Shown in pieces: positions 10,801 to 24,400 of a stretch of 64,000 nt of DNA. The stretch comes from Melastoma dodecandrum. Taxonomy: Eukaryota > Streptophyta > Magnoliopsida > Myrtales > Melastomataceae. The first letter of the stretch is position 1, and each line of letters starts with the position of its first letter. The position numbers and the translations under genes are program-made. The DNA is taken from positions 3,844,001-3,908,000 of the forward strand of contig JARUPY010000083.1 of NCBI GenBank assembly GCA_029817715.1. Reading direction: 5' to 3'. Below the pieces are notes generated by a model. That model did not search any database. It saw nothing but the letters and a program-made list of their open reading frames with translations, and had not been told where the DNA came from.

Positions 10801-13420
10801 AAATATGAAGCGACGAGACTCCATTTTGAGAATTTGGTGAAGAGATATGGGAATCCAATAATTGTTCTTAACCTTATAAAGGTGTTTGTTTATTCTCATT
10901 GAGAACGCCTTCTCGTTTGCTTAACTTAGATTTCTTGTGATTTTATTTTGTTTTTCTTTCTTATATTTGTTTACTTTTTCGCAGACATGGGAAAAGAAAC
11001 CTCGAGAAACTATTCTGCGTGCAGAGTTTGCTAATGCTATCAGATTTATAAATAGAAGCTTGCCTCAAGAGAGTCGTCTTCGGTTTTTGCATTGGGATAT
11101 TAATAAGCATGCCAAGGGGTAATATTATTTTGATGCAGCAATATTGCTCTCACATGCTGATGTAGATAAGAAATTCCTCCTTTGTGTTTTTGCAGAAAAG
11201 AAAACAGTGCCTTAATTGTCCTTTATAAAGTGGCAGAGTATGCCCTAAATTTAACAGGAATTTTCCATAGTCAAGTCGCAACGAATATGAAGTCGGAGGG
11301 TTCTTTAGTGACATTCTACTTTGAGTACGTTTCCCAAACCAACCCTGCCCAAACATTAGCTACACTGCAGTTGCTTACTTTATAATTGTGATGCAGGAAA
11401 AGTGACAGCGGTGATATTGGATCCATGAATAACAACAGTGATGATGCTGATAGCTTTGAAACTGACGTCAGTAGTAGTAGCAGCTACTCAAAATGGAAGA
11501 TGCCACTGTTTCAAAAGGGAGTTCTGAGGACCAATTGTATCGACTGCTTAGATCGCACAAATGTTGCACAATATGCATACGGCTTGGTTGCTCTTGGCAA
11601 ACAACTACATGTCTTAGGACTTAGAGAATCTGAAGACATTGATTTCGATGATCCACTGGCGGTAGATTTGATGGATGTTTATGAAGCAATGGGCGATACA
11701 CTTGCTATGCAGTATGGAGGGTCTCCCGCACACAATAAGGTAATTCATTCTTACCGTTTTCGGAAACCCAAAAGCTGTCACAATTCCTGGAGGTTATCAT
11801 TGATATTGGTTTGATTAGAAGGTTAAATGGTATCTTTAAAGAGAGTAAAAAATGTGAGACAATATCTTCATGTTGTTTAGTTTGCCATTGGCTCGTTACT
11901 TGGACTTCAACTTAGACGTTTGTTTGAATTTATCTGGATTCAACAAGTCTAACATGCTTTTTTTTCTGATCATAACTAGATTTTTTCTGCAAGTAGAGGC
12001 CAGTGGAATGCAGCAACGCAATCACAGGAGTTCTTCAGAACTCTACAACGATATTACAGCAATGCCTACATAGATGCTGAGAAGCAAGATGCCATAAATG
12101 TGTATGAGAAGTAGCTTATTTAATTCATTATTGATTATGAAGACGAGGCCTATCCCCGAGCCCACGGTGAGGGATGCCTCAATCACGATGCTTTCCGCAT
12201 TATTTCTGCTCTGTGTGGTCAGGTTTCTTGGCTATTTTCAACCTCAACAAGAGAAGCCCGCTCTGTGGGAGTTGAATTCTGACCAGCATCCTGATGTTGG
12301 AAACCGCTGTCAGAGGCAATCTAGGTAAGAGACGCTGGCTTTTCAGATCTTATTGCAAGTGCATCTTTCTGAATGGTTCTCTTTTCAAGTTGTGGAAGAA
12401 TTAAGATAATGTCCAAATTCTGAGAATTGTCGTCTTCAAGTTGGAGTCAACCCAAGAGAATCCACAATGAACTCATGACAGATTTATTATACTATGTTCA
12501 ATCAAGTCCTTATAAGAGAGGTTGCTCGCATGTCCTTCCTTCTTAATTTATTCAATTTATGAGAGTTTGCTCTATTTGCTGTAGTTCATTTTTTAAGAGA
12601 TCATTATCGGATGGCAATATTCTCTTGCAAGCGGATACTCCCTCGGCATCTAAAATTTTAGGTCGCCAATCTCTGGCGTCTGAAGAGAATGGAGGCTTCT
12701 GCGGTTGTCAGTCAGAATCAATACGAGATGTCTCAGCCAGCGAAAGCAAAGTCTTTGATAGCAGGTTAGCTTCATCAACCCACCACACGTCTGAAACTGC
12801 CGCGATATGTTCTCACTGTGATTAGACGAGTTGTGAAATTTGTGCTCTTTGTTTTGTCAAAAAAAAAAAATGGCAGGCAACGAGTTCACTTTGCTAAGGA
12901 CCATGGATTTGTTGAAGGCGATCATATATGGGACGATGAAGAGCGTGGCGATGGGATTAACAGTTCCAACTTCCTCGACATTGACTGGCTTTCTTCAGGG
13001 GGAAGTTCGTTCATTGATGACAACCATGGGAGGTAGTTCTCAAACCATCGATAATTCCCTCAAAATAACTGTCACTTGTTGTCAGCTTGTCTATCCTTTC
13101 AGTTCGCAAATTCGAGGCACGGGGCCGGCATAGAAGCATGAAATAACCCCTTGTTTTTTTTTCCTTGGCTGTAGGTCATCATCATCCATGAGCAGCGTCC
13201 TGCTAGACAATAATAGCAACAACAAGGTTCATGTCCACTCCTTCTAGTACTCAGATTGAAGATAATTTTCTTTTTCCTTTACCTCTTTTTTATTCAATGC
13301 AACCCTTTCTTACAGGCTCAAAGGGAAAATGACGCCTTAGTTGGCTGCAAGAGTTCTATGAACGAGTTCTCCGAAGACTTCATTCGTTGGGTTACGGAAG
13401 GGGAGGTATTATTCGGTTGA
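7804..13420 (+). CDS. SAC-domain phosphoinositide phosphatase (plant SAC2-5 type)
   Basis: Sixteen exons: 7804-7911, 8741-8945, 9019-9184, 9757-9979, 10245-10321, 10522-10709, 10784-10881, 10985-11118, 11196-11324, 11397-11739, 11980-12101, 12223-12324, 12600-12764, 12877-13032, 13175-13226, 13316-13420; 2373 nt, 790 aa. The N-terminal SAC domain begins [13 protein letters not shown] and has [20 protein letters not shown] and [15 protein letters not shown]. The catalytic CX5R motif is [12 protein letters not shown] with Cys490 and Arg496. The C-terminal tail is Ser-rich and acidic and ends with [16 protein letters not shown], which I recall as shared by Arabidopsis SAC2-SAC5. Those relatives act at the tonoplast on PI(3,5)P2 and influence vacuole morphology (family knowledge). 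There is no transmembrane segment, unlike SAC6-8. Which paralogue it is cannot be decided here. Confidence 0.93.
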
Positions 13421-13684
13421 GCTAGGTACTTGAGGAATAAGAGAGTTCCCGCTAACCTTTGCCTAACCCATTTAACCCTGTCCGAAGGATTTGGGTAAAA
13501 TAAGTTACAACCTGGCACATCACGTCAAGGTCCTCTGTGAATAGTCATGTAAATATGACTGTTTGGTATCATGTGGTGTATTTATAAGTTATCTTTTTTG
13601 TTCGATTTACTGGGAACCCAAAAGTGGTTGCTCGTGCTGAGATTAGCAGGTCTTGCACTAAGCTCTACGGAGCACTGGATCAAT

Positions 13685-13815
13685 TAGGGGCGAGCATATT
13701 CTGGGTAAAACCAGGATCCGATACATGATATATTTTAATATATAATTTATATAAATATTTTTTATTTTAAAATTATAAATATTTGTTATTTATATTTAGT
13801 AATTGCTCACCCCTA
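13685..13815. mobile_element. hAT-type MITE, 131 bp
   Basis: Terminal inverted repeats TAGGGGCGAGCA and TGCTCACCCCTA are flanked by an 8-bp target duplication with one mismatch (GGATCAAT 13677-13684; GGATCGAT 13816-13823), as in the hAT superfamily. About 70 bp of AT-rich interior match, in reverse orientation, the interior of the 645-bp element at 37029-37673. It is therefore a shorter internal-deletion relative. It lies between the SAC and RPSA genes. Confidence 0.8.
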
Positions 13816-14136
13816 GGATCGATGGTCCTTCCAAAGCCTTATAGGAAGGACTTAGCCTGAAGGTAACACATTTTTGTTAAAAGCGAGAACAATTGCTTCT
13901 TTTCTAGAGATGGCATTTTAACTGAACAAAGAGGGTCTTGAGAATGAGTGAAAAATAAAGCATCCGCAGTATGAGATTTTGCCCTAAAGGTGCAGGAGAC
14001 TAGTACAATGCAAAATTCTAAGCTCACCACAGGAAAATAAAAAAACAGTTCTCTTGCTGCCAGGTGAAACATGGAGGATAGATAATTAACAAAATGCAGA
14101 TTCCACAGGAGAAACATGATAAACAGCTTATTCTGA

Positions 14137-15768
<1,632 letters not shown>

Positions 15769-15903
15769 CCTTCGAGTCCAACACCGAGTTCCCGCTTCGC
15801 GAACTCTTCTCCTCCGATGCGACGGTCCTTCTACGGCAATCGGCGGTGACGAAAACCCTGAAACCGCTCGCACGACGGCGCTTTTATACAGAGGAGAGGC
15901 AGG

Positions 15904-16060
15904 AAACCCTAACAAGGTCGGGCCGAGGCCCATTAAAGACATTTCTTAGGCCTTTCCAAAGTTTAAGCCCAGTATAATATCTTCATAGTTGGACTTGGAC
16001 AGTTGATGAATTGGGTCTCCGGATGCTGTGGCCCATCAAGGCCCAGCCCATGAGCCTGTA
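15904..16060 (-). promoter_or_regulatory. Telo-box and site II cluster upstream of RPSA
   Basis: AAACCCTAA at 15904-15912 is a telo-box. GGCCCA-type site II motifs follow at about 15928, 16029 and 16038, within 300 bp upstream of the RPSA start codon. This pairing is well known in plant ribosomal-protein promoters (TCP-factor binding at site II), which supports co-regulation with the translation machinery. Confidence 0.65.
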
Positions 16061-16619
16061 TTATTGAAAGGTGGACCTTAGATAGAAGTCCTATCCTTTC
16101 TTTTCTTTTCTTTCTGTCCAGCTTTTAATCCGCTTTACCATTGTGGACAAGATTGTGGGTTGGAAAAAACGAATGAAAAGAAAAAAAAAAAGGACGAATT
16201 TTGTTTTGAATAGGGACCAATTTGTGTCGGGCTTTTTTCTTTTCCCATTTGGATGAACAAAAGTTGTCGCTGTCCCACTCCCACCTACACCCACCTAACA
16301 AAAGTTTTGCATTATTGGTGGAGGAGCAATAATGGCCAACATTGATGACTCGACCCAAGTGCTACTACCTCCTCCCGGTAATTTTTTATTTTTTAATTTT
16401 TTTTTTTGCCGAATTTTCAAGATGGTACACACGCCTTTTCATAGGAACGAATGAATAACATATATTTAAATATTTGAATTACTGTGTTTTTCTTCTTTTA
16501 TGTGTGACCCGAATGAATGTATTAGCCCTAACCAAACGGCCACCATCCTAAATTCTTTGTTAAATATACATTAGTTAGATGTGTAGAGAAAAGTCCAGAG
16601 TTGGCGATTCGCGGCCTTA

Positions 16620-17090
16620 ACTTTTAAATGACTTGATTTTCTGGTATGATATTTAGATATTTTTTTCGTAGTTTTAAATTAATATTTTAAATTTTTTTAT
16701 GACCCAATTATAACGTCGTAAGTAAGTGAAAACCTTAATCGCATAAGTTTCTATGGAATATCTTGCTTGGTTAAATTAACGTTTATGACAATGAGTGTTG
16801 CTGTTACGAGATTTTCATGTTCTCACTACGACATATTGTCGATTCAAACTAGAAACCTCTACAACTTAGGGTTTTTTTTTCCTTCCATAATTTTGGAAGG
16901 AGGAAGAAGATAGACGTCCGATATTAATTCAATTGCCCACGTAAAGTTAAATAAGTCAGCATTACGATAAATTAAACATTTGACTTATGAGATTATAATT
17001 GGGTCATAAAAGATATCAAATATCAATTTAAACCCAAAAAAATTCGAAAGGGCCGTATCATGGTTCTAAATAAACAAAAAAAATCTCCCA
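16620..17090. mobile_element. Candidate foldback/MITE element
   Basis: An exact 17-bp inverted pair, TTATGACCCAATTATAA at 16697-16713 and its complement at 16993-17009, is embedded in longer imperfect arms (about 16640-16725 and 16985-17050, AT-rich). The symmetric arrangement around about 16850 suggests a non-autonomous element. I could not fix the ends or a target-site duplication. Confidence 0.45.
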
Positions 17091-17763
17091 AACCTCAACC
17101 CCCAAAATATGTGACGCTGACTGACTACTTAATACACTCTCGGTTGCCAAACTATGGTTCAACAACTCCGGTCGGACTAACCCACGAGTCATGTTGCTAT
17201 CGTTGATTTAGATAAGATAAGGATATATGTTTTGATTGTATCGGTGATGTTAGAACAAGAGAGAAAATATATATATCAACGTCGAAGCTTGCGGAAGCAA
17301 AGTTCCAAAATAATTTAGGAGGGAATGGATAGGACGTCGTCTTGACTTTTCTTCTAACCCCTTTCTTTAATAGGATTTGAAAACATGATCATGGGATAGT
17401 AGTGAATCCTCCTTCCCCCCTCCCCCTAATTCAAACATCTAAGTCTTTCTGTATCTTGATCTTCCATAAGGGCTTTGATTTGAGCTCAGAGATTTTATTA
17501 CGGGTACAAATTTTATCCAAGGGTTTTTGACCAGACAGATAACACCCGTCTGAATCTCCTGGTTTCTGAAAGTCCTTCTAACTTCAGGTGGAGATAATGC
17601 ATAAGGCCAGCTCATAAGATCATCAGCCCCACTTATCATAATTGGGTTGGTTTTTTGGGGGGTGGGTGGTGACTTTTGGTAGGTTTGAATGGTGGATGGT
17701 TGGCCTCTCCATAATGTCATCAGTGATTTCTTTGGCTTGATCGAAAATGTATGTTGACAAAAT

Positions 17764-17793
17764 GGGATTGGATTGGATTGGATTGGATTGGAT
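17764..17793 (+). repeat. (GGATT)n pentanucleotide microsatellite
   Basis: Six near-perfect tandem GGATT units, followed by degenerate GGATAGGATGG. Intergenic. Confidence 0.85.
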
Positions 17794-18187
17794 AGGATGG
17801 GAATGTGTACCTCCTCCTCCTCAGACGCAACACCCAACTCACTCCCCCCCCCCCCCCCATCATTTTCCTATCCAAATTACTCCACCCCTCCTTGTCATTG
17901 ATAATTACAACATGAAAGTTCTCAAAACACAATGAAAATCACTGTCACTAAGTTTGGTCATTTCAAAGTTGCTTCTTTGTTATATCCACTGGACCCTGTT
18001 TTTTCATCTCCCCCCACCCAACTATTTACTAAACTTAGCTAATTCAGTGCTTTTTTTTCTCTCTCCCTTTCCTTTTTTTTTAAAAAATTCTTACATAATA
18101 ATAAAACAACCAAAATTAATCTCTAGACTAATAATAATGGGGTCTCCACAAAAAAGAAAATCCACAAACCAAACATCATCCTCTGTC

Positions 18188-18195
18188 TATATATT
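18188..18195 (+). promoter_or_regulatory. Possible TATA box of the DRM1-type gene
   Basis: TATATATT lies about 305 bp before the start codon and is followed by a CT-rich leader (18200-18330). The position would give a 5' UTR of about 280 bases. Inferred from composition only. Confidence 0.4.
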
Positions 18196-18500
18196 AACCC
18201 CCTCTTCCTCCCCATCGCCTGAAGAAGAAGAAGAAGAAGAATCTCCTTCCTGACTCAATCCATCTTATCGTTTCTCTCTCGTTTATTTTTTAGATCCCTT
18301 CCCTTCTCTCATCCTCCTCCTCCTTCCATCTATCTCTTCGTAACAGTTGGGATCGCGAAAGAACATACGAAAGACGCCCTTAAGCTCACGGGCACATCCC
18401 CCCCGGCCATCTTTGATCTGGTTGTTACGTTTAAAGAGATCGTCGGATTAACCCATCTTTCTTTCTCAATTTTGGTTTTTTTTCCTCGGGATAAAATATT

Positions 18501-19147
18501 ATGGGTTTCCTTCACAAGCTATGGGACGAGACTCTCGCCGGACCGGCCCCCGAATCGGGCCTTGGCAAGCTCCGCAAGTACGATTCCTTCTCCGGGTCAC
18601 GATCTCCGTCCTCCCCCTCGGACATCCTCCCCCCCATAACTAGGAGTATAACCGTCCTGAAGAATAGTCCTAACTTTAGGAACCTGACCATCGACACCAG
18701 ATCCGTCCCTGACTCCCCGGTCGGATCCAGCGGCCCTGGAACCCCAAACACGCGTACGCACTCGAAATATTCCCCCCCTCCCCTCCCTTCCCGCTCCTCT
18801 TTATTCTTCCTGGTACTTTCTGACAACCCTAAAAGGGTTTCATCCCCGTGTTTTTTAAATTCCCTCGGTGGGGCGTTGTGTTTCTGCATGGCAGCGGGCA
18901 CGCCGGATGGAAATGGGAAAATCAAGAAATTCACGAGGAAGAAACAGCCAAACGGATCCTGTCCGGAGCGCAACGACACGGGAGGTCCGACCGGCTATGA
19001 CTGGTAATCTACACGTTCCCCCTCCCCCCTTTCGGTTCGCGTATGGTGTGTTCCGGCGGAGGATTTACGGCAACAATCAACGCCTTTGACATGTTTTATT
19101 TTTTAAAATTTACAACTAGGATCGTGATCAGTGCCCTGGATCGTTGA
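18501..19147 (+). CDS. Dormancy/auxin-associated protein, DRM1/ARP family
   Basis: Three exons: 18501-18753, 18895-19003, 19120-19147; 390 nt, 129 aa. The N-terminal signature MGFLHKLWDETLAGPAPESG continues into GLGKLRKYDS. A Ser/Pro/Thr-rich middle part with VTRSI-like TRSITVLK follows, then NTPGTPDGNGKIKKFTRKK, and the conserved end GYDWIVISALDR. The family is small, intrinsically disordered and plant-specific. Its transcripts mark dormant buds and growth arrest and are commonly repressed by sugar or auxin; its biochemical function is unknown. The last exon encodes only nine residues and the stop, as in relatives. Confidence 0.9.
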
Positions 19148-21432
19148 AGTACGAGGAGGGAAGCCACGTTCATTTTTGGGCCGGTGACGCTTTCCTGAAC
19201 ATAGAGTGTATGTGTGTGGTGGGGTGGGGGATTTGTTTTCCCCGACCGGTTACTAAGTATTAAAAAGTATGTCGTTTGTAATGTATGATACGATGCCTTT
19301 GTAAATATTAATTAGTTAATAAATGTGTAGCCCCTTTTTGGAAGATGATTGTGTTTTGGGAGGTGATTTAGACTGTGTTTCTTTTTTTCGTCTTCCTCTG
19401 TAGGGTGGGGCTCTCTCTATGTAAACTGGTGGCTTTGTATTGTTGTTGTTATTATGTATCTCAATGTTGAATTCTAGCTTCGTATGTTGACCAACCTTAT
19501 TGGGCCAATTTATGTGGCCCGAGTTCAATTACTGGACGGAATGCAGGCCTGTTTAATGGGCCTGATAAATACTGGCCCATATCATGTTGCTCGGGCCCAT
19601 TTATTTTCGAAATGATTAATAGTTGGGCCCATTGTACTGAGATTGGTGGGTCGGTGCTAGGACTTTTTGGAGGGTAGAGCACGTCCCTATGTCGGTTAAA
19701 TATCTCTAATTTGGTTGTTATCGTTATCACTGGCGTCACTTATCCTTATGGTTAATGTAATAATAATACCCACTTGAAGCTTCTGTAAGTATGAGTTCGA
19801 TCCGGAGCGAAGAGATAAGCCATTTCGACGTAAAATTATAATGCATTGTTCGCTACGAAAGTGAACGTTGAATAAACAGAATCCAAACACGTCGAAAATA
19901 TCTGGCACTACAAAGAACTGATATTTGAGATCGTTCGAAATCTTTTCATAACAGCTACTGATCAACCGAATCGTCCACTAACCTTTGCTGTAGAGTTTTC
20001 TTGCTCATTTAGTTTACTGTCGCTTAATCACCTCGTTGACCCTCGTCGCCTAGTAGCTCTATCGCTTAATAGCTGCTTCGTCCGTAAGCCTTCGACTGAT
20101 ATGCTTTCACAACCACCTCTTTATTATTTTGGGTCTGCATTCTGAATCGTTGATAAAAAATGACGAAGAAATTTATGACCCAAAATTTCCGTCGATATCA
20201 ATCACATGGGATGATTAAGTCATACAATATTCTCGTACAAGATTTACTTGCGTCGCATGATGGACACTTGAGAAAATTATTGCGGACCGCGTGGAAGAGT
20301 GATGGGGCACGCACGACAGGAACGGGGAACAAAAGAACAACGGTGGAGTAGTCGGTGGTGGATAAGGTAATTTCATATCATTTGATCATTTGAATTTTTA
20401 CTGATCTGAAAACCCCACAACCCCCGCACCCCCTCGCCGTTTTTTCTTTTTCTTTTCTCCACCTTTGTCCGAACTCCAACAAACGACAGAGAGACAGAGG
20501 GAGAGAGGGACGGGAACAAGCGAAGACTTAAAATAAAGCTCTCTGTCTTGTCTCTTTCCATCTATCTTCTGTAACCCATTATGCATTCCACGCCCAAAAT
20601 CTGCGATTTCTGAAACTCAGGGAAAGCAAAAGCAAAAGCTAAAGCTGGGGTGTAAAAAGTCCAAGAGGAAGAGGGCGAGGGTGAGGCTCTCGCGTTGTTG
20701 TCCCCGTACTCGAATATCGAAAGCGACGGCACGGTTGGTTGTTGGGACTGCAGCAGCATCCTGTGGTCGTGGAGAGCGCTCATTTCCTGACCAAAGTTGG
20801 CTCATTTCTTACGGGCGGGGTGGAATCCGAGTGACCGACCCAGGTGCCTCTCTCGATGAAGTTCGTGAATTTATAGGGGGGCGCGTGATGGGCGTGTAGT
20901 GGCGGGGATGTTGTTTTTGCGGATGAATCTGGTCGACGAGTTGTTGCTATGGCAGATTCGAGGGAATGTGTGATGGTTTTGGACATTTTTCTTTGCGTTC
21001 TACGAGTGATCAGATCTGGGTCGCATCTGAATTTCGGGTTTGTGAGCTCTGGGGTGGCTTTTTATTTGTGGTTGATGTTTTAAGAGGGAAGAATTTTAGA
21101 TTTTTGTTCTGGGTTTTGTCTGGGATGTTGATTGGCTGGTGCGAAGTCCCTTTTTTTCCCTTCTTTCTTCTTGGTTGGATTGAAGGAAATTTGGTGTATT
21201 TGCCACAGGGGATTTGATCCGAGCCATTGAGTTTGATGCACCGTCTAAAAGGATTTTACTAAAGAATACGCGTTGCTACTTTTGTTCATGAATTGCATAA
21301 TTGATTGTGGTTTCCATGGTTGAGTTTTAGAAATTGCGTTACTTGGATCATTCCCAATATTGGGTTTGCTTGTGTAGGCTGGCTAACTGGGATGTAGAAA
21401 TTTTGAATTAAGTACTGTGGCAAATGCCGGTA
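19148..21432. other. Intergenic and probable 5' leader of the CIP7-like gene
   Basis: Contains the DRM1-type 3' flank, a cluster of GGCCCA/TGGGCC motifs (19500-19632), then AT-rich sequence without genes. From about 20450 a pyrimidine/purine-biased stretch resembles a 5' UTR. The first coding exon of the next gene begins at 21433. No TSS could be fixed. Confidence 0.4.
19500..19632. promoter_or_regulatory. Cluster of site II-like GGCCCA/TGGGCC motifs
   Basis: At least five GGCCCA/TGGGCC/GGGCCC motifs in about 130 bp (starting at 19500, 19516, 19558, 19573, 19591, 19624). Such clusters normally mark promoters of growth-related genes. Here none starts nearby: the DRM1-type gene ends at 19147 and the next start codon is 21433. 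Confidence 0.45.
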
Positions 21433-24400
21433 ATGATGAAGTCGGACCGTCCGATTGATTATGCAGTATTTCAACTATCGCCAAGGCGTTCACGGTGAGA
21501 ATTACTGCGAGCACCATGTTTTGCATATATTTGTCCACATGTGGTTTCTCAATTCGTGATGCTATTGTTGTGGTGCAGATGTGAACTGCTTATATCAAGT
21601 AATGGGAATACCGAGAAGCTTGCCTCAGGATTAATAAAGCCGTTTGTAGGTCAGCTCAAAGTTGTTGAGGAACAGTATGCAGGAATGGTGCAATACATTA
21701 AGCTTGAAGTCGGGAAAGGCAAACGTGGGGAGACATGGTTCACGAGGGGAACTCTGGAGAGGTATTCGTTATGTCCGCTTTTCATCCAGATTATTAACAT
21801 GGAGATTATTTACCTACATAGCAAAGTTATTTTAACAGAATTGGCTTCTGGCATTTTTGTGGTGCTTCCAGGTTTATTAGATTTGTTAGCACACCAGAAA
21901 TTTTGGAACTCCCAAGTAGTTTTGATGCTGAAATGTCTCAACTCGAGGCAGCCCGAAAAATTTATTTGCAGGTACTTTTTCGGGCAACCCTGTGTACACT
22001 TGTGTATTCTTTGTCAAAATAATACCATTTTCTTGTAAGTTAAAAAGACAGCACATCAAATGTATGCTAGCTAAAATGGGAAAAGGAAGATGAGTTATCC
22101 AAATCTCACTGACATTGGGAGTATGCTTATTATAGGGACAAGAATCTCAGCATTCTGTTTCCTCAGGTTAGTCAACAACTTCTTCAGTAGTTATTTACTT
22201 GTTACTGGAAAGTTTCAATATTTGGTTTTAGCTAATAGAATCTAATGATGTAACCCGGCATGCTGTGAACTTCATGTGTATAAGGGAACTGTTGTTATGG
22301 AGGATCTGATTTTTGATGTATGTGTCATTAGTTTCTTGCAATGATTTAAGACTGTGTTCCACATTCCCAAACCACTTCCTCCATGAAATGGTGTGACGCG
22401 ATACTTAATTGTTACTTTCCATGATTAACTTAACGAGGCAAAGAAAGTGTCTTTATACGCATTTCTGGATGGAGTTTGGCATGCTTCTAAAATTTGCCTT
22501 CACATGATATTTAAGAGCGCAGTGGTTAACTATAGCTGGAAAGAAATTGGTCAACGATTTACAGAAGCCAGTTTTGTTGTATCTTTGATGACAGATTTTC
22601 TATGAAATGAAATAATTGACCTCATTGGCTAGTGTCATTATTTTATGAATTCTGTTACCATAGTCTCATTACTCGTGAATTTTGGGAACAATGGAAAGAA
22701 ATGCTAGTTACCCTTACTCGTGGCTGTTGTAAAAGCATGGGGTACCTTTAGTGACTAGAAAGACAATTATTTACTTTTCTAATTCATGGAGATGCCTCTC
22801 ATCGGGTGAATTCGGCAGGTGAGGGTGAAGCTGGAATTGCTCCGTCAGCTGATGCAACAAAGTAAACATCTCTTGACATTTCTGTTTGATCCCTCTGTAT
22901 TTTAAAATTATTCCACTATAGAATCTTGTTGCAGCTACTGCAGCTTTAAATATCCTCTGCTGCCTTGATTTGTCATTTGATCATTGTGTTGGGTTGCGAA
23001 CTAATTAAGTCTGGAATTCTCTGTTCTTTCAGGAAAGAACTTCTTCGGGCTATTGATGTCCGCCTAGCTACTGTGCAGCAGCAGTTGACCGCTGCTTGTG
23101 CTCGAACTATTACGGATGGATTTCATCCAGATAGTGTTTCAGAACTATTGCTTTTTGCAAACTGCTTCGGAGCTGTTCGGCTAAGGTGAGTCAGACATGA
23201 TGAAACTTATCTTACATCTCGCCTGGCTGCTACTTCTATCGATCATTGAGATTAGCTAATCTTGTGGCATTACATTTTTCTTTTAGTAAGCTTATCATTC
23301 TTTGTTCATGTCAGATTTACCAACTTTGTTATTTAATCTAGTCTTTGTTTGTGTAGTGAGGCTTGCACAAAATTCCTTTCATTATGCCAGAGAAGACCAG
23401 AACTGCTTCCCATCTCCGGGAAAATCACCAAAGAACAACTCCGCTCCTCGTGTGAATCAGACATGTCCCTCGATGATCTTGCGGACGATTTTTCTATTCC
23501 TATGAAAAATCAACCAGTTAATCAAAGCTGCAGTTCGACATTTCAAGAATCATGCTATTATGAGAAGAATGAAGTCCATCTGGACCAGACAAAGACCACC
23601 ATTTCCAATCAACCCGAGTCATCTTCATCATTTGTCACTGAGAGAAAGAATGATAAGCGGGGAACAGAAAATAATAACGAGAAAGTCCCCAAACCAGAAG
23701 CAGAACCAAGCCAGACTAGCCTACCAACTAGGCGTCTTAGTGTCCAGGACCGTATTAGTCTCTTTGAAAGCAAACAGAAGGAGAACTTCGGTAGTGGTAG
23801 CGGCAGTGGCAGCAAGCCTGTGGTAGGAAAGTCTGTGGAGCTGAGAAGGCTGTCCTCCGATGTCTCAACTGCTCCATCGGCTGTTGAGAAGGCTGTCTTG
23901 AGAAGATGGAGTGGCACAAGTGATATGAGCATCGGCTCTGACAAGAAGGACTATGGTGATAGTCCTCTATGTACGCCCTCTTCTACTTCTGTTTCTCAGG
24001 CAGAAGATAACAATCTAAAAGGACATCATGGTGGTGCTGGTTCTCCCAAATTTGTTGATAATAGTTTGAAGACTGAAATTGTTGGTACTGTAAAGGAGGA
24101 AAGGTCTTTGACCAGTGTCCATTTGTCCAGCAAGGAGGAAGTGCCTGCTGTGAAAGAGTGCATCCCTGAGCAGAATTCATCAAATTCACTAGCAAGGTCC
24201 TCTGTTAGAGAACAGCAAGGAGGAACCAGCGAAGAGAACACTGATGGAAACACCATATTTTTTTCAGGATATGGAGGTGGCAATACCAAACCGGAAGTGG
24301 ATTGCGAAGCTCGGTTAATGGGTTCTGCTCAGGAAAATGATGTGGTTGCAGGAAACCAAACTGCTTCTGCTTCTGATGCTCTTAATAGCATAAGCAGCAG

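Larger units (their letters stand above)
16061..18186. other. Intergenic region between RPSA and DRM1-type genes
   Basis: No gene supported. It holds a foldback element (16.62-17.09 kb), a GGATT microsatellite at 17764-17793, a run of about 15 C at 17844-17858 and AT-rich stretches. Open frames here are short and have no recognisable domain. Confidence 0.5.

Noticed and set aside
12098..12328. Frame across SAC intron 11 and exon 12 as an alternative exon
   Set aside because: The canonical exon 12 (12223-12324) alone restores phase and matches the family ([14 protein letters not shown]); the upstream part has no homology.
18512..18979. 155-codon minus-strand frame
   Set aside because: It is the antisense shadow of the DRM1-type exons, crosses its intron, and shows no independent similarity.
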